DNA from: WQXF01 sp031553615 | GTDB taxonomy: Bacteria > Bacillota > Clostridia > Christensenellales > Aristaeellaceae | Assembly (NCBI GenBank): GCA_031553615.1 | Contig: JAVBLJ010000020.1 | Coordinates: 65,273-129,272 of the forward strand | Direction of reading: 5' to 3' | DNA length: 64,000 nt | In this document: positions 14,528 to 22,888 of the stretch, piece by piece | Layout: each line of letters begins with the position of its first letter | Numbering within the stretch: the first letter of the stretch is position 1 | Position numbers and translations under genes: made by a program | The notes under the pieces: model-generated | The model's input: the letters and a program-made list of their open reading frames with translations, nothing else | Databases searched by the model: none | Told to the model about the DNA's origin: nothing

Positions 14528-15577
14528 TCAGTCGATCACCATCACCTCAGGGAAGCTCTCCACGATTCGATCCGCCACATTGGCGAAGGTGGTTTGATCC
14601 TGCGCAATCTGCGGGGTGTACGCCTTGCCATCCACCAGAATCTTTACGTTCTTCACGCCCGGGTACTGCGTGCAGGTAAGCATCAGCGCACGCAACGCCT
14701 GCTGCCCGCCGTCGGATTGCTCGGCCACGGTCATGAATTCCTTGGTGAAGTTGACCGTCGCCGTGCCGTTGGAGACCTTGACATCGATCAGACCCACGTC
14801 GTTGGGCAAGGGCTGCTGCAAGCCGCTATCCTTGCGCGGCCCCTTCGCAAGCTCCAGCATGGCGGTGTTGATATCGGGCTCCGAGTAAACCATGCGCGTC
14901 ACCGGCACCAGCAAGCGACCGCTGTCCGAGGGGAAATAGAGCTGCACCTGGTTGGCATCGGCCATGGTCGCCGTGCTATCCACGTCCCCCAGGCTTTCCA
15001 GGTTCAGGTTTTCGCGGTGGAACACGCCGGATACGTCGGTGCCGTGGGTCAGCTTGCTGCGCTTCTGACCGTCCACCAGGAACTCCACTTCCTTCACCGT
15101 GGGGAATTCCGTCAACGTATACACCACCGCTGCCACCATGTTGGCCTCTTGCTCCGCGTCGCTAGTGGCCAGCGCTTCCTTGCTCACGTCGATGCGCGCG
15201 CGCCCGTTGGCGATGTTCAAGTCGAACGCTGTTCCTTCGGGAATCACGGTGCGCAGGCCCAGGCGCGCGGCCTCCATGTCGTTGTACGTGTCCTGAACCA
15301 TCAGCCCCAGCGTTGCCTTCGCGATGCCATCCTGCTTGCTCACCTGCCGCTGCACCGGCACCAGGTAGCCTTCCCCATCCTGGTAGTAGACCACGGTGGC
15401 CTGCGTCGGCCCTTCGGGCTGACTCACCACGTCCTGCGCCGGAATCTGGTCGATGGGCTCCTCGTAGAGCTCCCCGGTCGGCAAATCGGTCTGTGTCCCC
15501 CGCACCGCCAGCAGCAGCACCAATCCTGCCGCCCCGGCGATCAGCATTCGTTCCACGTCGCTGCGCTTGATCTTCAC
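14528..15577 (-). CDS. gerM: GerM-like protein with two GerMN domains
   Basis: 349 residues from GTG 15577, preceded by AAGGAG. A single N-terminal membrane segment or lipid-free signal lies at about 11-27. Two GerMN domains follow, about residues 62-175 and 210-330, each with the pattern VYYQDGEGYLVPVQR or QLYFPSDSGRLLVPVTR and a late V-x-F-x-V-DG-Q/K strand. In B. subtilis GerM is part of the channel apparatus between mother cell and forespore and is needed for sporulation and germination. Position next to rph agrees with B. subtilis. A terminator-like hairpin separates it from rph. Confidence 0.9.
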   Translation of the reverse strand: MKIKRSDVERMLIAGAAGLVLLLAVRGTQTDLPTGELYEEPIDQIPAQDVVSQPEGPTQATVVYYQDGEGYLVPVQRQVSKQDGIAKATLGLMVQDTYNDMEAARLGLRTVIPEGTAFDLNIANGRARIDVSKEALATSDAEQEANMVAAVVYTLTEFPTVKEVEFLVDGQKRSKLTHGTDVSGVFHRENLNLESLGDVDSTATMADANQVQLYFPSDSGRLLVPVTRMVYSEPDINTAMLELAKGPRKDSGLQQPLPNDVGLIDVKVSNGTATVNFTKEFMTVAEQSDGGQQALRALMLTCTQYPGVKNVKILVDGKAYTPQIAQDQTTFANVADRIVESFPEVMVID

Positions 15578-15709
15578 GATTGCTCACTCCTTGCCGATGT
15601 GTTGCCTGATAGCAGTTTCACCCGTAAAGAAGGCTATGAGCGCCTCAACCATTTTAGCACAACGTGGAGTGCTGCGCCAGCCACCATCCCCCAGATTTTG
15701 AGGTTGTCT

Positions 15710-15738
15710 TTGCGCGGCAAAGCGCGGTGTGTTATGAT
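15710..15738 (+). promoter_or_regulatory. Promoter of rqcH
   Basis: -35 TTGCGC at 15710-15715, 17-base spacer ending in TGT, -10 TATGAT at 15733-15738 (extended -10). Confidence 0.65.
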
Positions 15739-15779
15739 GTTGCAAGATATTAGTCCAGAAGGAACCGGGAGGGATTATT

Positions 15780-17528
15780 TTGCCGCTGGATGGAATGACG
15801 CTGGGCTTCGTGTGCCGCGAGCTCTCCACCCGATTGGTGGGCGGACGCGTGGACCGCGTGCAGCAGCCCGAGCGCGATGAATTGCATATTCTGATTCGCA
15901 GCCTGGGCGAAAACCACCGCCTGCTGCTTTGCGCGGGCGCTCATCACGCGCGCGTGCACCTGACGCGCGAGAGCAAGAGCAACCCCATGGAGCCGCCGAT
16001 GTTCTGCATGCTGCTGCGCAAGCACCTGCAGGGCGGGCGGGTGATGGCGGTGCGGCGCGTGGGCGGCGACCGGATCGTAGAGATCGATATCGACGCGCTC
16101 GACGAGCTGGGCGAGGTGCGCACCCGCACGCTGGTGATGGAGGTCATGGGGCGCCACAGCAACCTCATATTGCGGGATACGGATGGGCGCATAATCGATG
16201 CGATCCGCCACGTGGATGCCGACATGAGCCGTGTGCGTGAGGTGCAGCCCGGACTGCCCTACGCCTACCCGCCCGCGCAGGGCAAGTGCGATCCGGACAC
16301 CGCGACGGCGGAAGAGCTGGCCCGCATGCTGCTGGAAAACGGCCCGCGCATGGATAAGGCGCTGCTGGGCAGCGTCACCGGGCTTTCGCCGCAGGCCGCG
16401 CGGGAGTTCGCCTTTCGCCTCACCGGCGAGGAGGAGGGCCTGATGGCCCCCGAGGCCGCGCCCGCGCTGGCGCAGCGGCTGCGCGCCCTGCTCGATCAAT
16501 TGCCAAGCCTCGCGCCGCCCGTGCTGCAGCTCAACGAGGAGAGCGAAGCCGTCGACGTATACCCCTTCCCCCAGCACCGCTTCCCCGAAAGCCACCAGCG
16601 CGCTATTCCCGAAGGCATCAGCGAGGCGCTGGATGCGTTTTATCGCTCGCGCGACCGGAAGGAGCGCGTCTCCCAGCGCACCTCCTCGCTGCTGCATTCC
16701 ATCAAGACGCACCTCGAGCGCTGCGAGAAGAAGCTGGTGCTTCAGCAGGAATCGATCGACGCAGGCGCGCACATGGAGGAATGGCGCATCTACGGCGAGC
16801 TGTTGACCGGTAACCTCTATCGGATGGAGAAGGGCGCGGCCAGCGTAACCGTAGAAAACTACTACGATCCGGAGGGTGCGATGGTCACGATTGCGCTCGA
16901 TCCGCAATTCACCCCGGCGCAGAACGCGCAGCGCTACTTTAAGCGTTACCAGAAAGCACGCTCGGCGGTGCGCATGGCCACCGACCAAAAGGAAAAGACC
17001 CAGGCCGAGCTCGATTGGCTTGAGACACAGCTGGACGACCTGCGCAAGTGCGTGGACGATGCCGAAATCGAGGAGATGCGCGCCATGATGGTGGAGCGCG
17101 GCTACCTGCGCGCCTCGCACAGCCGCGTCAAGCAACGCAAGCTCCCGGCCTCGCAACCCCTCCGCTTCCGTTCCAGCGAGGGAATCGACATCTACGTGGG
17201 CAAAAACAGCGCGCAGAATGATCGCCTGACCAGCGCCGCCGGCGGCGAACAAATGTGGCTGCACGCCAAAGACATGCCCGGTTCGCACGTGCTCATCGCC
17301 CACGAGGGCGAGCCGCCCGAGGCCACGCTGCGCGAGGCCGCGATGCTGGCCGCCTACTACAGCAAGGGCTGCGGCTCCACGCGCGTTCCCGTGGATTACA
17401 CGCTGCGCAAGCACGTAAAAAAGCCCGGCGGCGCGCCGCTAGGCTTCGTGATCTACACGCATCAGCACACGATCTGGGCCACGCCGGACGAGGCCTCGGT
17501 CAAGCGGCTTGAAAACGTTATGAAATAA
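15780..17528 (+). CDS. rqcH: RqcH, NFACT-family ribosome quality control protein
   Basis: 582 residues from TTG 15780, five to six bases after GGAGGGA; the resulting MPLDGMTLGFV is the usual NFACT N-terminus. The NFACT-N domain fills about residues 1-230, a helical and coiled-coil part follows to about 450, and the NFACT-R domain (RFRSSEGIDIYVGKNSAQND, WLHAKDMPGSHVLI, REAAMLAAYYSKG) ends the protein. RqcH binds 60S/50S subunits with stalled peptidyl-tRNA and recruits tRNA-Ala to add alanine tails. Older annotation as fibronectin-binding protein refers to the same family. Length is normal. Confidence 0.95.
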   Translation: MPLDGMTLGFVCRELSTRLVGGRVDRVQQPERDELHILIRSLGENHRLLLCAGAHHARVHLTRESKSNPMEPPMFCMLLRKHLQGGRVMAVRRVGGDRIVEIDIDALDELGEVRTRTLVMEVMGRHSNLILRDTDGRIIDAIRHVDADMSRVREVQPGLPYAYPPAQGKCDPDTATAEELARMLLENGPRMDKALLGSVTGLSPQAAREFAFRLTGEEEGLMAPEAAPALAQRLRALLDQLPSLAPPVLQLNEESEAVDVYPFPQHRFPESHQRAIPEGISEALDAFYRSRDRKERVSQRTSSLLHSIKTHLERCEKKLVLQQESIDAGAHMEEWRIYGELLTGNLYRMEKGAASVTVENYYDPEGAMVTIALDPQFTPAQNAQRYFKRYQKARSAVRMATDQKEKTQAELDWLETQLDDLRKCVDDAEIEEMRAMMVERGYLRASHSRVKQRKLPASQPLRFRSSEGIDIYVGKNSAQNDRLTSAAGGEQMWLHAKDMPGSHVLIAHEGEPPEATLREAAMLAAYYSKGCGSTRVPVDYTLRKHVKKPGGAPLGFVIYTHQHTIWATPDEASVKRLENVMK

Positions 17529-17578
17529 TCGATGTTATATAAAAATAATCACATAGTAAGCAAAAAAGGAGAGTTCCC

Positions 17579-18001
17579 ATGGAACCCATTCAACCCACCC
17601 AAGCCGAGCTGCAAGCGCAGTTTGAGGCCGAATACACATGCACCCTGCACGAGCGCGGCGAATCGAGGGTTGCAGTGTTTTGCTGCCCACGAATCCTAAT
17701 CGAAAACGGACAGGACACCCTCGATTTGCTCGGCTCGCTTTCCTATCTGTACGAATGCAGCAAGGTGGTGCTGCGCCGCGAGCATCTTACGCCGGATTTC
17801 TTTCAATTGCGCACCGGCATCGCCGGAGAAGTGCTGCAAAAATTTACGAATTACGGCTGCCGCGTCGCCATCGTGGGTGATTTCTCGCAGGAGGCCAGCC
17901 AGCCTCTGCGCGACTTCATCTACGAGTGCAACACCGGCAAGCAAGTGTTCTTTTTGCCCACCGAGCTACAGGCGCTAGAACGACTGCATAGCCTCTGCTA
18001 A
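17579..18001 (+). CDS. DUF4180 protein
   Basis: 140 residues from ATG 17579, after AAGGAGAG. The sequence ILIENGQDTLDLLGSLSY, followed by KVVLRREHLTPDFFQLRTGIAGEVLQKFTNYG and RDFIYECNTGKQVFF, matches the DUF4180 family as I know it. No catalytic role is established. It follows rqcH by 50 bases and could be cotranscribed. MITE copy 2 begins six bases after its stop codon. Confidence 0.85.
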   Translation: MEPIQPTQAELQAQFEAEYTCTLHERGESRVAVFCCPRILIENGQDTLDLLGSLSYLYECSKVVLRREHLTPDFFQLRTGIAGEVLQKFTNYGCRVAIVGDFSQEASQPLRDFIYECNTGKQVFFLPTELQALERLHSLC

Positions 18002-18007
18002 GCTATT

Positions 18008-18169
18008 ATACTACTCCTCGATAGATTTCCAGCATATCTCGCGGATCTTTTTGCGAATGGCGTTGTGGCGCATCGGTCATCGTAGCGGCGGGCTACGCCT
18101 CCCTCAGGCTCCTAGCCCTCCCCAAAATCTTCCGCGATCTATTGCGTGAAATCTAACGAGGATTAGTAT
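18008..18169 (+). mobile_element. MITE-like element, copy 2 (162 bp)
   Basis: Same length as copy 1 and, in the opposite orientation, identical at about 147 of 162 positions by eye. The terminal repeats are CTACTCCTCGATAGATTTC and, inverted, CTAATCCTCGTTAGATTTC, flanked by TA on both sides. The interior contains CGTAGCGGCGGGCTACG, which can form a small hairpin. It is inserted just after the DUF4180 stop codon and encodes nothing. Confidence 0.85.
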
Positions 18170-18214
18170 GAGACGACTTACCCAATACCCCTTCGATTGC
18201 GCAGTACCCCTCGC

Positions 18215-18262
18215 GCTTGTGTAGGTGCCACGCTCGCTTGCGTAGGTGCCACGCTCGCTTGC
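18215..18262. repeat. 21-bp tandem repeat, about 2.3 copies
   Basis: GCTTGTGTAGGTGCCACGCT(C) is followed directly by GCTTGCGTAGGTGCCACGCT(C) and the partial unit GCTTGC. One mismatch separates the two full units. The array lies between MITE copy 2 and a fold-back element. Confidence 0.85.
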
Positions 18263-18271
18263 GCACGGCGA

Positions 18272-18408
18272 CCCCGAAGGATTCTCAAGGGCGACCGGAA
18301 AGCCCTTGAGTCGCCTGTGAAGGCGAAACACCCCCGAAACTTCGAGGAATATTTCGTGCTCGCGCACGACCAAAGGGCTTTCCGATCTCCCTTTGGAAAC
18401 CTTCGGGG
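18272..18408. repeat. Fold-back element with 42-bp imperfect inverted repeats
   Basis: The left arm (18272-18313) begins CCCCGAAGGATTCTCAAGGG; the right arm (18367-18408), inverted, begins CCCCGAAGGTTTCCAAAGGG. They agree at most positions over 42 bases, including the shared GATCGGAAAGCCCTT-like core. Each arm also folds on itself (CTCAAGGGC / GCCCTTGAG). The 53-base centre has a GTGCTCGCGCAC hairpin. It lies just downstream of the pyrD stop and could act as a processed or terminating structure, or be a small non-autonomous element. Confidence 0.75.
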
Positions 18409-18440
18409 CAATCGTCGTGAGTTATTTGGATTATCAGAGT

Positions 18441-19355
18441 TTACTGATTCTCGATCAGCGCCCCTACGATCTCCCCCACCTTGCGCACCTTTTGCGCCGC
18501 TAGGAAGGTGTCGAGCTCCTTCACGATGCGCGGGCAGGCGAAGGGATCGGCGAAGTTGGCTGTGCCCACCATCACGGCCTGCGCGCCGCAGAGCATAAAC
18601 TCCACCACATCCTCGCCGGTCATGATGCCCCCCATGCCCACCACCGGAATGCTCACCGCGCGGCTCACCTGCCACACCATGCGCAGCGCCACCGGCTTGA
18701 CCGCCGGGCCCGAAAGCCCGCCGACGTTGTTGGCCAGCACCATGTGGCGGCGCTTGGCATCCACCGCGATGCCGGTAAGGGTATTGATGAGCGAAATACA
18801 ATCCGCGCCCGCCGACTCTGCCGCGCGGGCGTTTTCCGCGATGTCGGCTACATTGGGCGATAGCTTGACCATTAGCGGCTGGGCCGCGTTTTTCTTGACG
18901 GCGCGCGTAATGGAGTAGACCGTCTCCGGCTTCACGCCAAACGCCACCCCGCCCGATTTCACGTTGGGGCAGGATATGTTCATCTCCAACATGTGCACGC
19001 CGGTGGGCGCCAGCTTTTCTGCCATGCGACAGTAGTCGTCCTCGCTGCTGCCGGCGATGTTGGCGATCACCGCCAGCCGCTTTTCGAGCAGCCAGGGCAA
19101 GTCCTCGGCAATGAACGCATCCACGCCGGGATTTTGCAGCCCCACCGCATTGAGCATCCCCGATGCGGTTTCGGCCATGCGGTGCGGGGCATTGCCGCGC
19201 CGGGGCTCTAGCGTCAAGCCCTTCACGCTGATGCCTCCCAGTTGGCTGATATCGTACAGCGCATCGAATTCGCGCCCAAATCCGAAAGTGCCGGAGGCCG
19301 CGATCACCGGGTTCTTGAGCCGCATCCCGCACAGGCGCACAGCAAGATCAACCAT
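18441..19355 (-). CDS. pyrD: Dihydroorotate dehydrogenase B, catalytic subunit
   Basis: 304 residues from ATG 19355, which overlaps the pyrK stop by eight bases and follows AGGAGG. FMN-barrel motifs are present: GTFGFGREF, GGISVKGLTLEPRRGN, MLEMNISCPNVKSGG with the active-site cysteine expected for class 1, VKLSPNV, GGLSGPAVKP and GGIMTGEDVVEFMLCGA. Class 1B enzymes pair with PyrK and use NAD+, and pyrK is directly upstream here. It is the last gene of the pyrCFKD operon. Confidence 0.96.
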   Translation of the reverse strand: MVDLAVRLCGMRLKNPVIAASGTFGFGREFDALYDISQLGGISVKGLTLEPRRGNAPHRMAETASGMLNAVGLQNPGVDAFIAEDLPWLLEKRLAVIANIAGSSEDDYCRMAEKLAPTGVHMLEMNISCPNVKSGGVAFGVKPETVYSITRAVKKNAAQPLMVKLSPNVADIAENARAAESAGADCISLINTLTGIAVDAKRRHMVLANNVGGLSGPAVKPVALRMVWQVSRAVSIPVVGMGGIMTGEDVVEFMLCGAQAVMVGTANFADPFACPRIVKELDTFLAAQKVRKVGEIVGALIENQ

Positions 19356-20145
19356 CGAAGCACACCTCCTTCGCATCAAAAACCGGGCCATCCACGCACA
19401 CGCGGCGATACTCCGAGCCGCTGTGCGCGCGAACCTTGCAGCTGCACACCAGGCATGCGCCCATGCCGCAGGCCATGAATTCCTCCAGCGAAATCAGGCA
19501 GGGGATATGCTGGCGCATCGCCACGTTCTGGATGGTGCGTAGCATGGGCGTGGGGCCGCAGGCTATGATCAGGTCGGGAGCCTGCTCGTCGATTGCGTCG
19601 CGCAGCAGATCGGTCACCAGCGCATGCTCGCCCAAGCTGCCGTCGTCGGTGGAGATGCGCACTTCGCAGGGCGCATCCTCGTGGCCATAGGCGTGCGCCG
19701 CGCTGCGAAAACCAAAGAACGCCATGTGCTGGCTGCCTATATCGCCCTCATTGCCCGGACGCACGAACGCATCCATGGCGCAGCGCACTGGCGCAACGCC
19801 CACGCCGCCGCCCACAAAGTAGATGCGCTTCGCGCCGCGCGCATCGAAGGGCACCCCGAGCGGGCCCAGCACGCTGAGCTCCTCGCCCTCCTGCACGGAG
19901 CGCAGCATGCGGGTGCCCTCACCCGCCTTCTGTATCACCAGATCGAGCTGGCCGAGCTCGGGCCGCACCGCCATCACGCTGATGGGGCGGCGCAGCAGGT
20001 GCTGCGTGGCCCCGGGAATGCGGATGTGTACAAACTGGCCCGGCAGCACGCCTTGCGCCACGATGTTGGGCGCACCCAGCCGCAGACGGTAGATATCCTT
20101 CGCGATATCCTCCACGGCCAGAATCTTTACCTGTTCATGAACCAT
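19348..20145 (-). CDS. pyrK: Dihydroorotate dehydrogenase B, electron transfer subunit
   Basis: 265 residues from ATG 20145, six bases after GGAGG. The N-terminal part has an FAD-binding ferredoxin-reductase fold (GQFVHIRIPG, LLRRPISVM, GTRMLRSVQEGEELSVLGPLG) and the middle an NAD-binding part (YFVGGGVGVAPV). The C-terminus carries the [2Fe-2S] cysteines CGMGACLVCSCKV and a later CVDGPVF. It passes electrons from PyrD to NAD+. Its 3' end overlaps pyrD. Confidence 0.95.
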   Translation of the reverse strand: MVHEQVKILAVEDIAKDIYRLRLGAPNIVAQGVLPGQFVHIRIPGATQHLLRRPISVMAVRPELGQLDLVIQKAGEGTRMLRSVQEGEELSVLGPLGVPFDARGAKRIYFVGGGVGVAPVRCAMDAFVRPGNEGDIGSQHMAFFGFRSAAHAYGHEDAPCEVRISTDDGSLGEHALVTDLLRDAIDEQAPDLIIACGPTPMLRTIQNVAMRQHIPCLISLEEFMACGMGACLVCSCKVRAHSGSEYRRVCVDGPVFDAKEVCFDG

Positions 20146-20234
20146 GCCTACGCCTCCAAAGTCCATCGGTGAATGCTCTTCGAAAATGCCGTATTCATAC
20201 GCAGGATCAACTCAATCCTGAAGGCGAACGCGCA

Positions 20235-21197
20235 TCAGCGCAACGACCGCCCAGCGGCCTCGAGCCCCGCGAGCAAATCCTCGCGCATGCGCAGCGCTTC
20301 TTCTCGTGCGGCCCGGGCAAAATCCATGCCGGGGCGGGTCTTCCATGCGCACAGAATGCTGCGCGACGCGTTCACGATAGCCCCGCTGCCGCGCTCATCA
20401 AAGCAGCCCGCCAAATCCGCGCCCTTTGCGCCTTGCGCGCCGTAGCCGGGCACCAGGAAGAAGGTTTGCGGCAGGCGCTTTCGCAGCGCCTCACCCTGCT
20501 CGGGATAGGTCGCGCCCACCACCGCACCCACGGCGCTGTAGCCCTCCGCACCCATGGTGCTCTTGCCCCACTCGGCCACCAGATCGCCCACCCGCTCGTA
20601 AATAGCTTGCCCGCCCACCTGCAAATCCTGCAGCTGACCGGAGGAGGGATTGCTGGTCTTAACCAGCACGAAGATGCCGTTGCCCTCGCGCTCGCAGGCT
20701 TGCACGAAGGGTAGCACGCCATCCTCGCCCAGGTAAGGCGTGACGGTGGCGAAATCCGCCGCGAAACCGCGCGCAGCGCTCTCGCCCAGCGCCGTTTTAC
20801 CTAAGTAAGCGGTGGCGTAAGCCTCGGCGGTCGCACCGATGTCGTTGCGCTTCACGTCGGCCATCACCGCTAGGCCCTTCGATCGCGCATAGTCCATCGT
20901 GCGCGCGAACACCGCCATGCCTGCTGAGCCGTACATCTCGTAATAGGCGACCTGCACCTTGACTGCGGGCACGATATCGTGCAGCGCATCGACGAGCGCA
21001 CAATTGTACGCGTAGACCGCTTCGGCGGCCTGCTCCAGCGTCGGCTGCGCGGGCAGGTGTTCCCGGGCAAAAGCTTCGGGAAAGTGCGCCAGACAGGTAT
21101 CCAACCCAGCCACCGTAGGGTTGCGCGTCGCGCGAATTTTGCCGATCAACTGATCCATAGCATGGTAGGTTTGAGCAGGATTGCGGCTTTCCGACAT
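20235..21197 (-). CDS. pyrF: Orotidine 5'-phosphate decarboxylase, type 2
   Basis: 320 residues from ATG 21197, six to seven bases after AGGAGG. The catalytic motif is VMADVKRNDIGATAEAYA, preceded by AVKVQVAYYEMYGSAG; the late VPGYGAQGAKG and GAIVNASRSI bind phosphate. Length about 300 with the DVKRNDIG form marks the PyrF2 subtype (also seen in mycobacteria). It makes UMP, the last step of the pathway. The start is two bases after the pyrC stop, so the two are coupled. Confidence 0.96.
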   Translation of the reverse strand: MSESRNPAQTYHAMDQLIGKIRATRNPTVAGLDTCLAHFPEAFAREHLPAQPTLEQAAEAVYAYNCALVDALHDIVPAVKVQVAYYEMYGSAGMAVFARTMDYARSKGLAVMADVKRNDIGATAEAYATAYLGKTALGESAARGFAADFATVTPYLGEDGVLPFVQACEREGNGIFVLVKTSNPSSGQLQDLQVGGQAIYERVGDLVAEWGKSTMGAEGYSAVGAVVGATYPEQGEALRKRLPQTFFLVPGYGAQGAKGADLAGCFDERGSGAIVNASRSILCAWKTRPGMDFARAAREEALRMREDLLAGLEAAGRSLR

Positions 21198-21199
21198 GA

Positions 21200-22483
21200 T
21201 TATGCCTCCTTGTGAACGCGCTGACCCGCCACGAAGGTTTCGCACACGCGCCCGGTGTATATTTTGCCCGCAAAGGGAGTGTTCTTGCCCTTCGAAAGGA
21301 ATGCCGACACATCCACCGTCCCGCTCCAGCTTGGATCAAACAGCAGGAAATCGGCGGCATCGCCCACGCCCAGCCTGCCCGCAGGCAAATCCAGTATGTC
21401 GGCGGGGGCGCAGGTCAAGAGATGTACCAGCCGCTCCGGGGCCAGATAGCCGTGCTCCACCAAGTGCGTCCAGCAGAGCGCCAGCGCAGTCTCAAAGCCA
21501 CTGATGCCCGATGCGGCGCGCGGGTATTCCACCGCCTTCTCGTCGGCATGGTGGGGCGCGTGGTCGGTAGCGATGCAATCCAGCGTGCCATCCACCAAGC
21601 CATAAATGCAGGCCAGACGATCCTCCTCGGTGCGCAGCGGCGGATTGACGCGGGTGGCGGTTCCGCAGGTTTCCACCCAGGCATCGGTGGCCGCCAGGTA
21701 GTGCGGCGCGGTTTCGGCGGTGACGCGTACGCCGCGCGCTTTGGCTTCACGAATCAGCTGCACGCCGCCCCGCGTAGATACATGGCAGAGATGGATGCGC
21801 GCGCCCACCGTTTCAGCCACAATGATATCGCGGGCGATCATCGCCTCCTCAGCGGCCCGCGTCGTGCCCCGCAGCCCCATCCGCGCAGAAATCTCGCCCT
21901 CGTTCATTACGCCGCCGTCGACCAGCGGCAAATCCTCGCTATGGGAAAGCACGGGCAGTCCCGCGTTTTCCGCGCGCTCCAAGGCGCGGCGCAATATGTT
22001 GGAATCCATCACCGGACGGCCATCGTCGGAAAGCGCGACGGCTCCTGCGGCCTTCAGCTCGGCGAAGTCGGTAAGTTCCCGCCCCTCCAGGCCTCTGGTC
22101 ACCGCCCCCACCGGGTATACGCGAACGCCGCTGCCCACCTCGTTCGCGCGGGCGCGAATGAAGGCGGTCACCTCGGCGCAATCGTTGACAGGCATGGTAT
22201 TGGCCATGCAGCATACACTGGTGAACCCGCCGCGCGCGGCGGCGCGAGTGCCGCTGGCGATATCCTCCTTGTGCTCCAAGCCGGGCTCGCGCAGGTGGCA
22301 ATGCAAATCCACCAGGCCGGGGAGCACCCGTTTGCCCTGCGCGCATACCACCGCTGCATCGGGCGCGGCAATGCCGTTCCCCACCTCGCGCACGATTCCG
22401 TCCTCGATCAGGATATCCAGCAGGTCGTTGACGTTGTTTGCCGGATCGATCACCCAGCCACCCTGCACCAACACCCGTTTCAT
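21200..22483 (-). CDS. pyrC: Dihydroorotase
   Basis: 427 residues from ATG 22483, after AAGGAGA. Class I dihydroorotase motifs: GLVDLHCHLREPGLEHKEDI (metal-binding HxH), GGFTSVCCMANTMPV, LSHSED, LCHVSTRGG and IATDHAPHH with the catalytic aspartate. It closes carbamoyl-aspartate to dihydroorotate. It leads the pyrCFKD operon. The leader is only about 50 bases long, too short for a PyrR-type attenuator. pyrB and carAB are not in the window. Confidence 0.96.
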   Translation of the reverse strand: MKRVLVQGGWVIDPANNVNDLLDILIEDGIVREVGNGIAAPDAAVVCAQGKRVLPGLVDLHCHLREPGLEHKEDIASGTRAAARGGFTSVCCMANTMPVNDCAEVTAFIRARANEVGSGVRVYPVGAVTRGLEGRELTDFAELKAAGAVALSDDGRPVMDSNILRRALERAENAGLPVLSHSEDLPLVDGGVMNEGEISARMGLRGTTRAAEEAMIARDIIVAETVGARIHLCHVSTRGGVQLIREAKARGVRVTAETAPHYLAATDAWVETCGTATRVNPPLRTEEDRLACIYGLVDGTLDCIATDHAPHHADEKAVEYPRAASGISGFETALALCWTHLVEHGYLAPERLVHLLTCAPADILDLPAGRLGVGDAADFLLFDPSWSGTVDVSAFLSKGKNTPFAGKIYTGRVCETFVAGQRVHKEA

Positions 22484-22539
22484 GCGCACTCTCCTTCCAG
22501 ATTCTGCGGGAATGCCGGGGCGTTTCCCCCTAACAAATG

Positions 22540-22568
22540 ACTATAGCACTCACAGGCTGGCTTGTCCA
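22540..22568 (-). promoter_or_regulatory. Promoter of the pyrCFKD operon
   Basis: Minus-strand -35 TGGACA at 22563-22568, 17-base spacer ending TGC, -10 TATAGT at 22540-22545. The leader starts with a run of Gs and contains a small GGGG / CCCC hairpin (GGGGGAAACGCCCC) close to the expected transcription start. Confidence 0.7.
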
Positions 22569-22638
22569 TACAATTCGACAAGAAGCCACGGCGAACGCAT
22601 TTACAACCTAAAACATGGCAGATGCGCAGAGAAGGAGT

Positions 22639-22683
22639 CCAGGGGGCGAGCGATAAGCCCCCTGGTCGCTCCCAGAGGAGCGA
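22639..22683. other. Two adjacent perfect hairpins in an intergenic region
   Basis: First stem CCAGGGGGC / GCCCCCTGG (22639-22665), then without a gap TCGCTCC / GGAGCGA (22666-22683). No T-run follows on either strand, so neither looks like a terminator. The structure lies between the pyr promoter and a tandem repeat array. Confidence 0.65.
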
Positions 22684-22761
22684 AGTCCCCCCCTATACAA
22701 TCGCCCTGGACAAGAAGAACCTTGCTTGCAAATCTTGTTTTGCTGAAACCCCTGCTGGAGC

Positions 22762-22821
22762 CCTGGTCAAAACCCTGATGAAAACCCTGATTAAAATCCT
22801 GATCAAAGTCCTGACTAAAAT
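22762..22821. repeat. 12-bp tandem repeat, five units
   Basis: Units CCTGGTCAAAAC, CCTGATGAAAAC, CCTGATTAAAAT, CCTGATCAAAGT and CCTGACTAAAAT follow each other without gaps; a sixth unit is degraded. In frame it would encode a lysine-leucine four-residue repeat, but no start with a ribosome site is visible. Confidence 0.85.
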
Positions 22822-22854
22822 CTCAGTCAATGGCCGCGCTTTCTTGCCGCAAAA

Positions 22855-22884
22855 GTGTGGGTGCTTCACATGAAGCACCCACAC
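22855..22884 (-). terminator. Terminator of the cysteine-rich gene
   Basis: Perfect 14-base arms GTGTGGGTGCTTCA and TGAAGCACCCACAC with a two-base centre; TTTT follows on the minus strand. Confidence 0.8.
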
Positions 22885-22888
22885 AGGC

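Noticed and set aside
15750..17414. Long minus-strand open frame (554 codons) under rqcH
   Set aside because: rqcH has intact NFACT domains with a promoter and ribosome site; the antisense frame has neither.
18104..18373. Small minus-strand frame across MITE copy 2 and the fold-back element
   Set aside because: It consists of repeat sequence only, has no ribosome site, and its peptide follows the palindromes rather than any protein pattern.
22490..22535. PyrR attenuator before pyrC
   Set aside because: The leader of about 50 bases is too short for the anti-antiterminator, antiterminator and terminator set, and no T-run is present.
22562..22873. 103-codon plus-strand frame containing a Leu-Lys repeat
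   Set aside because: No ribosome site at the start and it crosses two hairpins and a terminator; kept only as a possible remnant in the findings.
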